From Gracilibacillus boraciitolerans JCM 21714 (GTDB taxonomy: Bacteria > Bacillota > Bacilli > Bacillales > Amphibacillaceae), in contig NZ_BAVS01000006.1 of NCBI RefSeq assembly GCF_000521485.1, positions 53,585 through 117,584 of the forward strand: a stretch of DNA of 64,000 bases, in the 5' to 3' direction. Numbering within the stretch: the first letter of the stretch is position 1; every line of letters starts with the position of its first letter. This document shows positions 1 to 10,707 of this stretch, one piece after another. The notes beneath the pieces were generated by a model. The model did no database searches. It worked only from the letters and a program-made list of their open reading frames with translations, and had not been told where the DNA came from. Made by a program: the position numbers and the translations under genes.

Positions 1-959
1 AAAATTTCAACTAGCGTTTTTTCATCTAACGGTTCTAAACTGCCGATAACAGGTAAGCGTCCAATAAATTCTGGAATTAATCCAAAACGTAATAAATCTT
101 CTGGAAGCACCTTGGAAAGTAAAGTAGCTTTATCCATTTCCTGATTTTCTGCATCTGCGCCGAAACCAATTACCTTCTTACCAAGACGGCGTTTAACAAT
201 CTGCTCAATACCATCAAACGCACCACCACAGATAAATAGAATATTAGTTGTATCAATTTGAATAAATTCCTGATGCGGATGTTTTCTTCCACCTTGTGGA
301 GGTACACTGGCAGTAGTGCCTTCTAATATCTTTAATAGTGCCTGTTGTACACCTTCACCTGATACATCACGTGTAATCGATGGATTCTCTGATTTTCGTG
401 CTACCTTATCAATTTCGTCGATATAAATAATACCTTTTTCCGCCTTCTCCACATCATAATCTGCTGCTTGGATCAGCTTTAATAAGATATTCTCAACATC
501 TTCTCCCACATATCCTGCTTCTGTTAAGGAAGTAGCATCAGCTATCGCAAATGGGACATTTAAAATACGCGCTAGAGTTTGAGCTAATAATGTTTTACCG
601 CTACCAGTTGGACCAATCATAGCAATGTTACTTTTTGCTAATTCTACATCATCTTTCGTTTTTGGAGAATTAATCCGTTTATAATGATTATAGACCGCTA
701 CAGATAGGTTTTTCTTTGCTTTTTCTTGACCGATTACATAATCATTTAAAATTTCACATATTTCCTGTGGTTTCGGAATATCTTTATATTCCACTTCTTC
801 TTCTGTACCTAATTCTTCTTCCACAATTTCCGTGCAAAGTTCAATACATTCATCACATATATAAACACCTGGTCCTGCAACTAACTTACGAACCTGGTCT
901 TGACTTTTCCCACAAAATGAACATTTTAATTGACCTTTTTCTTCATTAAATTTATACAT
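1..959 (-). CDS. clpX: ATP-dependent Clp protease ATP-binding subunit ClpX (C-terminus off the window)
   Basis: AAA+ unfoldase that feeds substrates to the ClpP peptidase in the cytoplasm. About 319 N-terminal codons are present. The start ATG at 957-959 follows a G-rich ribosome binding site. A Cys4 zinc-binding domain is seen near residues 13-38 (CSFC and CDEC pairs). It is followed by Walker A GPTGSGKT, the pore loop GYVGED, Walker B IIYIDEID, the RKH loop ([10 protein letters not shown]) and the sensor region PEFIGRLP. The C-terminus lies beyond base 1. The order clpX after tig (minus strand) matches Bacillus subtilis. No frameshift is seen in the visible part. Confidence 0.97.
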   Translation of the reverse strand, partial: MYKFNEEKGQLKCSFCGKSQDQVRKLVAGPGVYICDECIELCTEIVEEELGTEEEVEYKDIPKPQEICEILNDYVIGQEKAKKNLSVAVYNHYKRINSPKTKDDVELAKSNIAMIGPTGSGKTLLAQTLARILNVPFAIADATSLTEAGYVGEDVENILLKLIQAADYDVEKAEKGIIYIDEIDKVARKSENPSITRDVSGEGVQQALLKILEGTTASVPPQGGRKHPHQEFIQIDTTNILFICGGAFDGIEQIVKRRLGKKVIGFGADAENQEMDKATLLSKVLPEDLLRFGLIPEFIGRLPVIGSLEPLDEKTLVEI

Positions 960-967
960 GACATTCA

Positions 968-974
968 CCCCCCC
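968..974 (-). promoter_or_regulatory. ribosome binding site of clpX, G7 run
   Basis: The minus strand reads AAGGGGGGGTGA just before the clpX start. A normal site would be AAGGGG or AAGGAGG, so this is one of the many seven-base G runs in the window. Confidence 0.6.
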
Positions 975-1260
975 TTGTTCAAAAAGTTTCATATGACCAT
1001 AAAAGATAAGAAATTATTTTCTTTAGCCCATCATATCAAATTGTTCCAAATTAAAAAAGCAATACACTTTAACGATGCTAACGTTTTAAAAGCGTAACAA
1101 TATTTTAATCTGATTACAAATAGTTTGCGCTATCTAGAAGAAGAGTTTCTTTATTTATATGTTAGTCTTAACAAATGTATATCCTTCTATTGCATGGAAT
1201 TAATTATTATGTATAAGTTTGGACTTCTTTATATATGGGATTGGGGGGGCGCTTTGATGT

Positions 1261-1302
1261 TAGAGAAAACAAGGTACCAATCAGTGCACCTTGTTTTCTC
1301 TA
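1261..1302 (-). terminator. hairpin downstream of tig
   Basis: A 15-bp perfect inverted repeat (AGAGAAAACAAGGT and its complement) with a 12-base loop lies 9 bases past the tig stop. There is no clean T tract, so termination is likely but not certain. The rest of the 350-bp tig-clpX gap holds no convincing gene; the plus-strand open frames in it lack support. Confidence 0.65.
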
Positions 1303-1310
1303 GCTAACTA

Positions 1311-2600
1311 TTATTTTGTTTTACTATTTTCTACAAGCACATCAATTGCTTTTTTGAACTTCAAATCATCTTGGAGTGCTGCAGTGTTTCCACCAAGCGC
1401 CTGCTTGATTTGATCGATTTCCATGTTATACGATGAAGCCATTGTTTTTAATTCTTTTTCAACATCTTCGTCTGTTACTTGCACATTCTCTGCTGCAGCA
1501 ATAGCTTCTAATGTTAAGTTAGTTTTGACACGTTTAGAAGCATCTTCCTTCATTTGGCCTTTCAATGCATCTTCATCTTGACCAGATAATTGGAAGTACA
1601 TTTCCAATGTCATACCTTGCATTTGCAGTCTTTGCTCAAATTCTTGAAGCATACGATCTAATTCAGATTGCACCATTGCGTCAGGAATTTCCACTTCAGC
1701 GTTATCAGATGCTTGTTGGATTAAATCCTCACGTTTGTTGGCATCTGCTTCGTTTTCCTTCTGTTCTTGCAGACGTTTTTTTGTTTTGTCTCTTAATTCA
1801 TCTAAGGTTTCTACTTCTTCGTCTACATCTTTTGCAAATTCATCATCCAATTCTGGAAGTTCTTTTGCTTTAATTTCATGAATTTTCACTTTGAATGTCG
1901 CATCTTTACCTGCTAGATTCTCTGCATGGTATTCTTCAGGAAAAGTAACGGATACTTCTGTTTCTTCTCCAGTCTTCTTACCGATAAGCTGCTCTTCAAA
2001 ACCTGGAATAAAGGAACCAGATCCGATTTCTAATGAGTGGTTATCTGCTTGACCGCCTTCAAAAGCTTCCCCATCAACAAAACCTTCAAAATCGATAACG
2101 ACAGTATCGCCATCTGCAATTTCGCCATCTTCTTTGACAACTAACTCTGCTTGTTGCTCCTGTTGTTTTTTAATTTCTTCTTCTACATCTTCATCTGTTA
2201 CCTCTGTGGATTGTTCTTCCACTTCAAGCCCTTTATATTCGCCTAACTTCACTTCTGGCTTTACCGTTACTTTTGCAGTAAAAATAAGGTTTTTACCTTT
2301 TTCAATTTGTTCCACATCAACTTCTGGTTGATCTACTGGTTCGATTCCAGTTTCTTCTACAGCAGCTGTATATTCACCAGGTAATACAATATCTACTGCA
2401 TCTTGGTATAATGATTCTACACCAAAGCGTTTTTCAAACATTCCCCCCCTTGGTATTTTTCCTTTACGGAAGCCAGGTACTTGTACTTGTTTAACCACCT
2501 TTTTAAAGGCTTGGTCTAAAGCACTATTAAATTTGTCAGCATCAACTTCAACTGTTAATATGCCAACATTACCTTCTTGTTTTTCCCATTTTGCTGTCAT
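1311..2600 (-). CDS. tig: trigger factor (ribosome-associated chaperone and prolyl isomerase)
   Basis: Ribosome-bound chaperone for nascent chains. The N-terminal ribosome-binding domain has the FRKGKIPR signature, an FKBP-like PPIase domain follows ([14 protein letters not shown], then [15 protein letters not shown]), and the helical C-terminal chaperone domain ends DVLVENSK. The start at 2600 ([11 protein letters not shown]) is chosen because it follows GGAGGG and matches the family; the frame is open for 16 more codons upstream. A C7 run at 2443-2449 gives KIPRGGMFE where the family has KIPRG then one hydrophobic residue and FE, an apparent extra Gly in the ribosome-contact loop. Confidence 0.96.
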   Translation of the reverse strand: MTAKWEKQEGNVGILTVEVDADKFNSALDQAFKKVVKQVQVPGFRKGKIPRGGMFEKRFGVESLYQDAVDIVLPGEYTAAVEETGIEPVDQPEVDVEQIEKGKNLIFTAKVTVKPEVKLGEYKGLEVEEQSTEVTDEDVEEEIKKQQEQQAELVVKEDGEIADGDTVVIDFEGFVDGEAFEGGQADNHSLEIGSGSFIPGFEEQLIGKKTGEETEVSVTFPEEYHAENLAGKDATFKVKIHEIKAKELPELDDEFAKDVDEEVETLDELRDKTKKRLQEQKENEADANKREDLIQQASDNAEVEIPDAMVQSELDRMLQEFEQRLQMQGMTLEMYFQLSGQDEDALKGQMKEDASKRVKTNLTLEAIAAAENVQVTDEDVEKELKTMASSYNMEIDQIKQALGGNTAALQDDLKFKKAIDVLVENSKTK

Positions 2601-2828
2601 TCTAAATTCCCTCCAACGTAAAAACTTGTATATTTGACGTTCATTCAATATACCATCTTATACTAGACCGAACGCAAATTGCAACCATCTTATTATAACA
2701 TAATTGCTTTGGCTTTCAATAATAATAACATATGTAGTAATAAATTCTATATATACTGGGTTATACGTCTAAAATTGCTGCGTATAATGTCTCCGAAACA
2801 TCAATCATTTTTAAGTAGTGTTCTTTCA

Positions 2829-3745
2829 TTAAGGAGGATTGACGATCATCCCATCTTCCATCAATTGAAAACTTTTGCTCACATAAAAGTTCAGCGACTC
2901 AGCAAAAACTTGGTAATTTTCTTTTTGAGGTAAAAATGGTGTAAAGACATAGGCAAATCGTTCTAATATAAATTGAATCATTTGATATTTAGTAGGATCA
3001 TGATGCTGTACATCTTCTAAATATTGGGTCACACCTGTAAAAAAAGAGGTAGGTAAAATAGAATCACTTGCTGGCATATCTAACGTATCCATCAAATTGA
3101 ATTTTTCGATTTGCAATGGTTTGGATGGCAGCAGCTTTTCGTAATATTCTAAAATAGCTGTTTTCACTACGGGATGAATAGCTGGATCTTGAAGCATTTT
3201 TCGAAAGATTGCTTTATCTGTTTTAGTTTTCAATTGTAGTAATCGCTTCACCATATACCATTGTTTACGATCATTCTTCTCTTTCATTGCCTCTTCTAAT
3301 TGCTTTTCTATTTCTATGTACGATTGTTTATCATCCTGCTCTTGTAATTCACTACTAAGCTGATACATATGTCTTAATTGTTCCGCAATATGATCTGGTA
3401 TATTCTGTTCTTCTAAAGCATCTTCAATCAGATACATAACTTCTTTATATTTGCTCGATTGAAATAATAAGGTGGAATAAATATGTACGTAATATGCAAA
3501 GTACTGATCTTTTCGGGCGATTAAATCTTCACAGAATTCTTCTGCCTGGTCTTGCATATTTAACTCCATCATGCATATTAATTTACCTGTCATCACCTCA
3601 TGTGAATCAACTCCAATATCTGTAAGCTTAAGGAAATAATCGTAAGCCAGATCAAATTGATTCTCCTGCATCGCCTTTTTTGCTTGCTCTTCCAGGTTAT
3701 CCTTCCATTTTGAAAAATAATTATATTTTTCCGTTCCTCTTCCAT
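2829..3745 (-). CDS. ysoA: TPR-repeat protein YsoA (N-terminal frameshift)
   Basis: Helical tetratricopeptide-type protein of unknown role, placed directly upstream of tig as in B. subtilis. The main open frame starts at 3671, but a good start exists at 3745 (AGGTGA, 4-base spacer, ATG). That start encodes MEEERKNIIIF. The next residues, SKWKDNLEEQAKKAMQ, run in the adjacent frame, so one T is probably missing from the T5 run at 3713-3717. Identification rests on synteny and helical character more than on a catalytic motif. Confidence 0.75.
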
Positions 3746-3974
3746 ATTTTCACCTGCCTATATGTAGTAGCTACTATTATAAATTTTATTTTTATATTAC
3801 TCAAGTGCTAGAAAATGAAAGAATCAATAAATTGTAATTATTACCATTTACTCTTCCTACACTTTATTATTATCCATTCACTATTCCCAATAAATCGTAA
3901 CTTCATTATAAATGATATCGCTTCATAAAGTAATATAACAATTTTATCTATCATACATTATTAATAGTTAGAAT

Positions 3975-4214
3975 ATGCTGAAGAGGTTGAAAGAAGTTTA
4001 TATGTCACATTATCTTAATGATTTCGAAATCTACTTATATCATCAAGGCATACCTATCACCACTATAAATTTCTCAGTTGTCATTTCATGCAAAATCGGT
4101 TTCAATTCACCGTTAGAGCCCCGAAATGCTTCACCTATAGAATTTGCTGACAAACAAAATACTTCTCTACATCAAGTAGTCCAAGAAGATTGGCACCATC
4201 AAAATAGCATATAA
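3975..4214 (+). pseudogene. glgB: remnant of glgB (glycogen branching enzyme) N-terminus
   Basis: The open frame reads DFEIYLYHQG, which resembles the GlgB N-terminus (VYLFHEG in B. subtilis). The next block is GlgB-like only in another frame: YHHYKFLSCHFMQN, then FQFTVRAPK, like the CBM48 segment FxVWAPxA. The original frame then gives NASPIEFADK. Several frame changes plus loss of the whole catalytic part show a decayed gene of about 80 codons. It sits exactly where glgB lies in glgBCDAP operons, immediately before glgC. The bases from 3746 to 3974 hold nothing recognisable. Confidence 0.5.
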
Positions 4215-4274
4215 AAGTGAAATTACCACCATAAGCTATGTTGGTTTTTCAAAAAAATAAAGAGGAGGGCTATC

Positions 4275-5414
4275 ATGAAGAAGGAATGTGTAACAATGCT
4301 TCTAGCAGGAGGTGTGGGTAAACGTCTCGGATTATTAACCCAAAATATAGCCAAACCTGCTGTTCCTTTTGGTGGAAGATATCGGATTATTGACTTCACC
4401 TTGAGCAATTGCTTAAATTCACGAATGTACACAGTTGGCGTACTAACACAATACTCGCCCCCCCTTGAACTCCACAAACATATTGGAGTTGGGAAACCAT
4501 GGGATATGGATCGGATGGAAGATGGCCTCACTATATTATCTCCATTCACAGTCAATGATGGTGGCAGCTGGTATCTAGGTACTGCGGATGCTATCACGAA
4601 AAATATTAATTATATAGAAGGATATGATCCTGAATATCTAATCGTTCTTTCAGGAGACCATATTTATCATATGGATTACACAAAATTATTACAGCAACAT
4701 AAGGAAAAAGGCGCAGATGTTACGATCTCTGCTATTGAAGTTCCATGGGAGGAAACCTCTCGGTTCGGCATCTTAAATACTACAGATGATCTTAAAATAT
4801 ATCAATTTGAAGAGAAGCCAATGAAGGCAAAAAACAATTTAGCTTCCATGGGAATTTACATTTTTAATTGGAAAATCTTAAAGGATTATTTAGAGGATGA
4901 TGCGACAAACAATAATTCCAATCATGATTTTGGACAGGATATTCTTCCGGCCATGATTGAGAACAACCTCTCCCTCTATGCTTATCGTTTTGAAGGCTAT
5001 TGGAAAGATGTAGGCACGATCAATAGTTATTGGGAAGCACATATGGATCTATTAGAAGACCATCTTCCCTTTTCGCTAAACAATGATGAATGGAGAATTT
5101 ATTCACATGATTCCAATTTTTCTCCCCAATTAATCGATAAAAATACCAGTATTCATCATTCCTTAGTAAATAATGGATGCGTCATTTCCGGTACAATAGA
5201 CCACACTGTATTATTTGAAAATGTAGAAATTAAAAAAGACGCTATCGTGAAAGAATCGATTCTTCTCCCTGGAGTACGCGTAGGAGAAAATGCTTTTTTG
5301 CAACGTGTGATTGTCCAGGAAAATGTAACAATTCCAGCGAATACTAGAATTATAGCGAATTCTGACTCGGAACCTGTTGTTCTATCAAATGAGAATTTGG
5401 AATCAATATCTTAA
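4275..5414 (+). CDS. glgC: glucose-1-phosphate adenylyltransferase catalytic subunit
   Basis: Makes ADP-glucose from ATP and glucose-1-phosphate for glycogen. The 379 aa match the usual length. The N-terminal nucleotidyltransferase domain shows [25 protein letters not shown], the catalytic region [10 protein letters not shown], the sugar-binding FEEKP and GYWKDVGT. A left-handed beta-helix C-terminus follows (repeats such as [11 protein letters not shown] and TVLFENVEI). The start has AGAGGAGGG upstream. A C7 run at 4458-4464 gives QYSPPLEL where QYSPLEL or QYQPLEL is expected. glgA and glgP do not follow, so ADP-glucose may have no local use. Confidence 0.94.
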   Translation: MKKECVTMLLAGGVGKRLGLLTQNIAKPAVPFGGRYRIIDFTLSNCLNSRMYTVGVLTQYSPPLELHKHIGVGKPWDMDRMEDGLTILSPFTVNDGGSWYLGTADAITKNINYIEGYDPEYLIVLSGDHIYHMDYTKLLQQHKEKGADVTISAIEVPWEETSRFGILNTTDDLKIYQFEEKPMKAKNNLASMGIYIFNWKILKDYLEDDATNNNSNHDFGQDILPAMIENNLSLYAYRFEGYWKDVGTINSYWEAHMDLLEDHLPFSLNNDEWRIYSHDSNFSPQLIDKNTSIHHSLVNNGCVISGTIDHTVLFENVEIKKDAIVKESILLPGVRVGENAFLQRVIVQENVTIPANTRIIANSDSEPVVLSNENLESIS

Positions 5415-5429
5415 GGAGGTGAAGATATA

Positions 5430-6539
5430 ATGGAAACAATGATGGGATTGATCAACTTAGAACACGAACACGATTTTCTTAATGAATTAAATTATTTTAG
5501 ATGCGGAGCAGCTACCCCCTTTTGCAGGAAGATATCGTTTGATCGATTTCACGCTTTCTAACATGATTAAGTCTGATATTAGCGAAGTAGCAATCTTCAC
5601 CACAAGCAAATACCGTTCATTATTGGACCATTTGGGATCTGGAGCAGATTGGGAATTAAATAAACGTCATGGTGGATTATTTATTCTTCCACCACAATGC
5701 AAGAGGCCACTGATATTTCTAAAGGGGGGGACTTAAGACACTTTCGCAATAATTGGGATTACTTTGAAACAAGCAAGGCAGATTATGTCTTAATAAGTAG
5801 TAGCCAGTTTGTTTCCAATATGGATTATCAAGCGTTATTCAACAGTCATTTAGAGTCAAAGGCAGATATCACGTTACTTACCACACACTATGATCTATTG
5901 CCTGAACATGATGCCTGTCTGAAAGTAGAGGTCGATGCGGATAACCAGGTGAAAACTATAACCAATGATACAAAAAATCCCCATGTTTTCTCAGGGGGGG
6001 TTTATGTGATAAAGAAATCTTTACTTTATGCCTTAATAGAGGCATGCATTGCTAACTACAAAGAAAATTTCTTCTTAGATGGTGTTATTACCAATCTAAA
6101 TTGTTTAAAAGTCCATTCCTATTATTATGAAGGTTACAGCGTCATAATCAACTCCATCGACAGCTATTACAAGCAAAGCTTAGCGTTACTCGAAATAGAT
6201 AATTATCGTCAATTATTTTCTGAATGGGAACGTGTTTATACGAAAATTGGAAATCAAGCTCCTACTAAATATAACAGTTCAGCCAAAGTATCAAGATCCA
6301 TGATAGCAACTGGTGGTGTCATAAATGGAGAGGTCGATAACTCTATTCTATTCAGAGGCGTAAAAGTGGGAAAAGGTGCGAAAATAAAAAACTCCATCAT
6401 CCTTCAACATTGCACAATTAGAGATGGTGCTCATATAGAAAATGTCATCTTAGATAAAGATGTAACGATTACAGAAGATCAATTGCTAAAAGGAGCTAAA
6501 GAACAACCTTTTATAGTTGCAAAAAACAAAACGGTTTAA
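5430..6539 (+). CDS. glgD: glycogen biosynthesis protein GlgD (two frameshifts in this sequence)
   Basis: Non-catalytic GlgC paralogue, the regulatory subunit of Bacillus ADP-glucose pyrophosphorylase. AGGAGGTG precedes the start at 5430, 15 bases after glgC. Three frames together make one protein: MMGLINLEHEHDFL..., then GRYRLIDFTLSNMIKS with DHLGSGADW and GGLFILPP, then EATDISKG through a beta-helix end with ILFRGVKVGKGAKIKNS. The first break is C4 to C5 at 5515-5519; the second lies near 5696, probably a lost base. G7 runs at 5724-5730 and 5994-6000 each add a Gly. It may be intact in the organism. Confidence 0.85.
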
Positions 6540-6593
6540 AGAGATTTATCAATGGTTCATAAGATTTTTATATATAGTAACTTCCGACCAAAT

Positions 6594-6632
6594 AAAAAAC
6601 CTCACAACGCTAATCGTTGTAAGGTTTTGGTA
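6594..6632 (-). terminator. terminator of the tRNA-Gly/tRNA-Arg transcript
   Basis: On the minus strand a stem AACCTTACAACG / CGTTGTGAGGTT with an ATTAG loop is followed by TTTTTT. It lies just past tRNA-Arg and could also end the convergent glgD transcript. Confidence 0.8.
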
Positions 6633-6633
6633 A

Positions 6634-6707
6634 TGTCCCAAGCAGGATTCGAACCTGCGACCCACAGCTTAGAAGGCTGTTGCTCTATCCAGCTGAGCTA
6701 TTGGGAC
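6634..6707 (-). tRNA. tRNA-Arg(TCT)
   Basis: A cloverleaf with acceptor stem GTCCCAA / TTGGGAC, D-loop AGCTGGATAGA, anticodon loop CTTCTAA (anticodon TCT) and T-arm GGTTCGAATCC is complete over 74 bases. No CCA is encoded. Confidence 0.96.
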
Positions 6708-6711
6708 ATGG

Positions 6712-6782
6712 AGCGGGTGAAGGGAATCGAACCCTCGACATCAGCTTGGAAGGCTGAGGTTTTACCACTAAACTACACCCGC
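6712..6782 (-). tRNA. tRNA-Gly(TCC)
   Basis: A 71-base cloverleaf with acceptor stem GCGGGTG / CACCCGC, anticodon loop CTTCCAA (anticodon TCC) and T-arm GGTTCGATTCC. It is four bases upstream of tRNA-Arg and is probably co-transcribed. No CCA is encoded. Confidence 0.96.
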
Positions 6783-6930
6783 AACGAATTAGAATATGTA
6801 TGTTTAAAATGATTATCTCGTTAACGGACAAATACTATTATATAAATTTGCGTAGTCAATGTCAACAGTTATTAAGAAATATTTTAATATTTTTGTGATA
6901 TTTATATATTGCTCCACATGATAAGTGATA

Positions 6931-7013
6931 GCTCCATGAGACAAAGAGAGACTCCCCCCCTTAAGTGACATCATAAAGTCAGTTAGTATCTAATAAACCT
7001 CTATCTCATGAAG
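6931..7013. repeat. imperfect long inverted repeat downstream of ysnB
   Basis: GCTCCATGAGACAAAGAG at the left pairs imperfectly with CCTCTATCTCATGAAGC at the right, around a loop of about 50 bases that contains a C7 run. It could be a weak terminator of ysnB or a small mobile palindrome. No gene is visible in 6783-7042. Confidence 0.4.
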
Positions 7014-7042
7014 CTAAGCTTATGTCTTGTATGAACAACTTA

Positions 7043-7570
7043 CTAAAAATTAGTCAATGATGTTTGGTAAGCAAGACTAGAGATTTCTTGACCTTCTTTT
7101 GTATAAAAATGGACTGACACATCTTCTAATTGATCATCAGCTGTTAATAATGCATAAGAGCCTGGATAGGAACTTCTTGGCTGACGCAGACTGCCAGGGT
7201 TTATAAACAATTGATCATTCACCTTTTCCACAGCAGCAACATGGGCATGACCTACACAAATAATATTCGCACCTAATTCTTCCGCTCGATAAGAGGCAGG
7301 CATTAGTGTCGATTTAATTTGAAATAAATGACCATGCGTCACAAAAAAGTGCAACTTTCCAACAGAAAAATCCAGTTCCTCAGGAAAGCGAAAATCCCTG
7401 TCCATATTTCCTTGTACTTTCTCGAATCCTTCAAGCGGCTCACTATCATATTCAAGCTCTGAATCGCCACAATGGATCATAGCATCCACTTCGTTCTGAT
7501 GCCTTGCTTTAATTTCTGAAACCTCTTGACTCCAGCCATGACTATCACTAATTATGAGAACTTTAGCCAT
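7043..7570 (-). CDS. ysnB: YfcE/MJ0936-type metallophosphoesterase (YsnB)
   Basis: Predicted cytoplasmic metal-dependent phosphodiesterase of unknown physiological substrate, 175 aa. Metal-binding motifs of the calcineurin-like family are present in order: IISDSHG near residue 6, HCGDSE near 33, GNMDRD near 54, FVTHGHLF near 77 and VGHAHVA near 106, then INPGSLRQPR. It follows rdgB by 26 bases in the rph-rdgB-ysnB gene order known from B. subtilis. Confidence 0.93.
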   Translation of the reverse strand: MAKVLIISDSHGWSQEVSEIKARHQNEVDAMIHCGDSELEYDSEPLEGFEKVQGNMDRDFRFPEELDFSVGKLHFFVTHGHLFQIKSTLMPASYRAEELGANIICVGHAHVAAVEKVNDQLFINPGSLRQPRSSYPGSYALLTADDQLEDVSVHFYTKEGQEISSLAYQTSLTNF

Positions 7571-7596
7571 TCTTACATCTCCTTACATCAAACAAT

Positions 7597-8190
7597 TTAT
7601 AATTCCTTTACCCACTTCTCAATTTTATCTAACGCTTTTCTACGATGACTAATATTATTTTTTTCTTCAGGTGTTAGCTCAGCCATTGTTCGGCTACTAC
7701 CCGCAGGATAAAAAATAGGATCATAACCAAATCCATATTCACCAATGGCTTCAAAACCAATCATACCTTCACACTCTCCACGTTTTAATATGATCTTTTC
7801 ATCTGGTTGTGCAATTGCTAAAACACAAACAAAACGACCAGAACGCTGCTCCTTCGGTACGTCGCTTAATTCGTTTAACACTTTTTGCAGATTTGCGAGA
7901 TCATCTTTTTCTTCTCCAGCATATCTTGCTGAATACACTCCCGGCGCACCATTCAATGCGTCAATTTCTATGCCTGAATCATCGGAAATAACTGGAAGGT
8001 TGAATTTCTCACAAATTGCTTCAGCTTTTATTGCTGCATTTTCTTCAAAGGTACTACCTGTTTCTTCGATATCTTCAACTAGTTCAGGAAAATCTAATAA
8101 TGAAGAGACTCTTATTCCAAGCGGCTCAAACAATCCTTTAAAGTCTTTCATTTTTCCAGGGTTTTTTGTGGCAATAATTAATTCCTTCAT
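7597..8190 (-). CDS. rdgB: dITP/XTP pyrophosphatase RdgB/HAM1
   Basis: Hydrolyses non-canonical purine nucleoside triphosphates to monophosphates and so keeps them out of nucleic acids. The signature IIATKNPGK is at the N-terminus, then the catalytic SDDSGIEIDALNGAPGVYSARYAG block and the C-terminal FGYDPIF and SHRRKAL motifs. The ATG at 8190 is preferred over the upstream TTG at 8199 because AGGAGC lies nine bases before it. It directly follows rph (ysnA position in B. subtilis). Confidence 0.95.
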   Translation of the reverse strand: MKELIIATKNPGKMKDFKGLFEPLGIRVSSLLDFPELVEDIEETGSTFEENAAIKAEAICEKFNLPVISDDSGIEIDALNGAPGVYSARYAGEEKDDLANLQKVLNELSDVPKEQRSGRFVCVLAIAQPDEKIILKRGECEGMIGFEAIGEYGFGYDPIFYPAGSSRTMAELTPEEKNNISHRRKALDKIEKWVKEL

Positions 8191-8206
8191 ATGAGTCAAG
8201 CTCCTA

Positions 8207-8949
8207 TTACAATTCTAATTTCTCTTGATATGGTTTAATTGCTTCTGCTTGGATTTCAAAAATTTCTTTCATTCCTTTTTCTGCCAAAGCTAACATTTTT
8301 GTTAACTGAGCGTTACTAAAGGTTGCTTCTTCGCCTGTACCTTGTATTTCAACGAATTCACCTTTTCCTGTCATTACAATATTCATATCAACATCTGCTT
8401 GAGCATCTTCCGAATACTCCAGATCTAAAATCTCTGATCCATCTGGTAGTACACCAACAGAGATTGCTGCCAAGTAATCTGTTATCGGAAATTTTTTTAT
8501 TTTGTTTTCGTCCACTAATTTACCTAATGCATGGACACTGCTACAAAGGCTCCTGTTATCGAAGCTGTTCTAGTTCCTCCATCTGCTTGAATCACATCGC
8601 AGTCCACCCAAACGGTTCTCTCACCAATTGCTTCTAAATCTACTACAGCACGTAGAGAGCGGCCAATCAAACGTTGAATTTCCATCGTTCTTCCTGACAC
8701 CTTACCTTTAGAGGATTCGCGAATATTTCGTGTTTCCGTTGCGCGTGGTAACATTGCATATTCCGCCGTAATCCAACCTTTTTTAGACCCTCTCATGAAT
8801 GGGGGGGGAACTCGATCTTCGACACTAGCATTACAGATTATCTTTGTGTCGCCTACTGTAATAAGTACCGATCCTTCCGCATGTTTAATAAAATTTGTTT
8901 GAATTTCAATCTTTCGTAATTGATCAATTTCTCTTCCTGTTACTCGCAT
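8207..8949 (-). CDS. rph: ribonuclease PH (frameshift in this sequence)
   Basis: Phosphorolytic 3'-5' exoribonuclease that trims tRNA 3' ends. The first frame (8949 to 8524) carries the start [13 protein letters not shown], the RNase PH core ([33 protein letters not shown]) and stops after FVAVSM. The second frame (8515 to 8207) continues [20 protein letters not shown] to the end. The family reads SMALG here: a GGCATT has become GCATT near 8530, a one-base loss. A G8 run at 8801-8808 gives RVPPPFM instead of RVPPFM. Otherwise full length. Confidence 0.92.
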
Positions 8950-9111
8950 TTATACTTCCTCCTTACATTCTGTTCTATCTTAACATATTTTCTCAGCAGA
9001 TTGTGTTTTCATACATCTGACTTTTCATCTGAAATAGTAAAACGAGTCGAGAACATATCAATTATTTCCCATCACAAAGCCAAACGACGTAATGAATCAC
9101 GATAAACATAA

Positions 9112-9236
9112 GGAAGATTATGCGACATAATGCATGTGGCAATTTTGAAAGATTTTTACTGCTAAACAGCCGCTCCGGCTTGTTACGCAGATATACCATA
9201 TCATAATTATTTTATCAGTTACTGCACATAATCTTC
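9112..9236. repeat. small element bounded by 11-bp inverted repeats
   Basis: GGAAGATTATG at 9112 is exactly complementary to CATAATCTTCC ending at 9236. The roughly 100 bases between show further local pairing (GCCGCTCCGGC) but no open frame with a start signal. It could be a MITE-like element or a structured RNA in the rph-gerM gap. Confidence 0.45.
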
Positions 9237-9249
9237 CAAAGATGTAATT

Positions 9250-9303
9250 AAAAATCCGAATGATAACAAATTCTAATGAAGAATTCGCATATCATTCGGA
9301 TTT
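9250..9303 (-). terminator. terminator of gerM
   Basis: AAATCCGAATGAT pairs with ATCATTCGGATTT around a partly self-paired loop (GAATTC...GAATTT) and is followed by TTTAATT on the minus strand, 44 bases past the gerM stop. Confidence 0.8.
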
Positions 9304-9346
9304 CATTTTCATCAAACTACTTTTGCCTCAGTTTCGTTTCGAGAAG

Positions 9347-10473
9347 TTAAAGACTTTCCGTTGGTGTCAGCATTTCTTTGGAAACTGGTTCTGTATATGG
9401 TTGTTCACTTTCACTTATTACTTCTTTATGATTTTCAACATTAACCTCAACTGCTTCTATACCTTCTTGTTCTGTTAGGGTTAAGACGATTGATTTCATT
9501 ACCTCGTCTGCAATTTCACTTTTAGCACTATTACTTAAGATATTTTCATTAAATGTTAAGGATAATACACCATCCTCCAATACCGGTGCCGCAGCTAACT
9601 CAGAACCTGTATTAACAAAATGTTGAAGTGGTAAATCAAATGCAGGTCCGTCCATTAAGGCTTGTACGACCGATTGATAAGTATTTTCCTCGTCCATTGG
9701 TACGTGTTGTGTTATTGGTACGAAATAGACCATTTCATCGCCTTGGCCTTGCATTGGAAAGTAAAGCGTTGTAGCTTTACTTTCCATTATATCAACTCCT
9801 TGAACTTGATGAACATTGATACCATTTGCACGAGAGTATCCGTCTGATATAGGTGTGCCATTGACTGGCATTTCATTCTGTTCTTCACCATTTATCCATA
9901 ATTTTACACGTTGAACATTTTCAAATTGTGTTAACGTATGTGTCATGGATTCTAATATTTTTTGCTCATTTTCCGCTTGATATGTTTTAAAATCATCTGA
10001 AACATTCACTACTAATGTTCCATCTGCTTCTAGATTTAAATCAATAATTTCTGTTCCAGCTGGTAATACAGCCTGAAAACCACTAGGCAGCATCGAAGTT
10101 ACAGGTCCATCCTGCACTAAATATTCGAGTACTTGTTTAGCAACTTCCTTTGAATCAGGGGGATGGAAGCTGTACTTCATACGGAACAACCAAACCGTTT
10201 TGATCTAATAAATACAACACTCTTGATACACTTTCAGATGAATTAGGTTCATTTTCTTCCTGACCATTGTCACCTTCTGTTTCCTCATTATCTTCTTCCG
10301 TATCCTCTGTTTCTTCAGGAATATTATCTAAATCCTCGGTTAATTCTGCCTCCTCTGGCGGTGCGTCTATTTGATCTAATGTCTGTTCCCCCCTCAAAAA
10401 CACCACAACCAACTAACAATAATAAACATAGTAATACAATTCCTACATATTTTTTGGCTAAATCGATTTTCAT
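9347..10473 (-). CDS. gerM: germination and sporulation lipoprotein GerM (two frameshifts in this sequence)
   Basis: GerM is a spore-associated lipoprotein needed for sporulation and germination, with two GerMN domains. Three frames join into one gene. The start at 10473 (GGAGGT upstream) encodes a lipoprotein signal peptide with a VLLCLLLLVGC lipobox. A G5-to-G6 change at 10388-10393 shifts into EQTLDQIDAPPEE, an acidic linker and LYLLDQNGLVVPYEVQLPSP. A second G run (10158-10162, five instead of four) shifts into DSKEVAKQVLEYLVQDGP and the two GerMN repeats (VSDDFKTYQAENEQKILESM and LTFNENILSN). It lies upstream of rph as in B. subtilis. Confidence 0.88.
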
Positions 10474-10707
10474 CACCGATACCTCCTAAGATGGTTTGTA
10501 CTACTATATATACGAGCTATTCAGCAAAATAGACCAATATAATTTGAAAAGCAAAAATTGCCCAACATGATATATTTAAGGTAATCCCTTAGAAGAATAA
10601 AAGGTTATTTAACATTTATGAGTGTTTGGTAACTAATTCGTCAGAATTGACGAAATCTCACGCAAACAGATACAACACCGAAGATATTAAATTGTTTTGA
10701 AAAACAA

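Noticed and set aside
1125..1307. 60-codon plus-strand frame between clpX and tig
   Set aside because: It ends in the terminator hairpin, has no ribosome binding site and a hydrophobic composition typical of AT-rich non-coding DNA.
4223..4597. 124-codon minus-strand frame opposite the start of glgC
   Set aside because: It overlaps the conserved N-terminus of glgC and has no support of its own.
7745..8194. Long plus-strand open frame opposite rdgB (149 codons)
   Set aside because: It lies antisense to a complete, conserved gene, has no ribosome binding site and its composition follows the opposite-strand codons.
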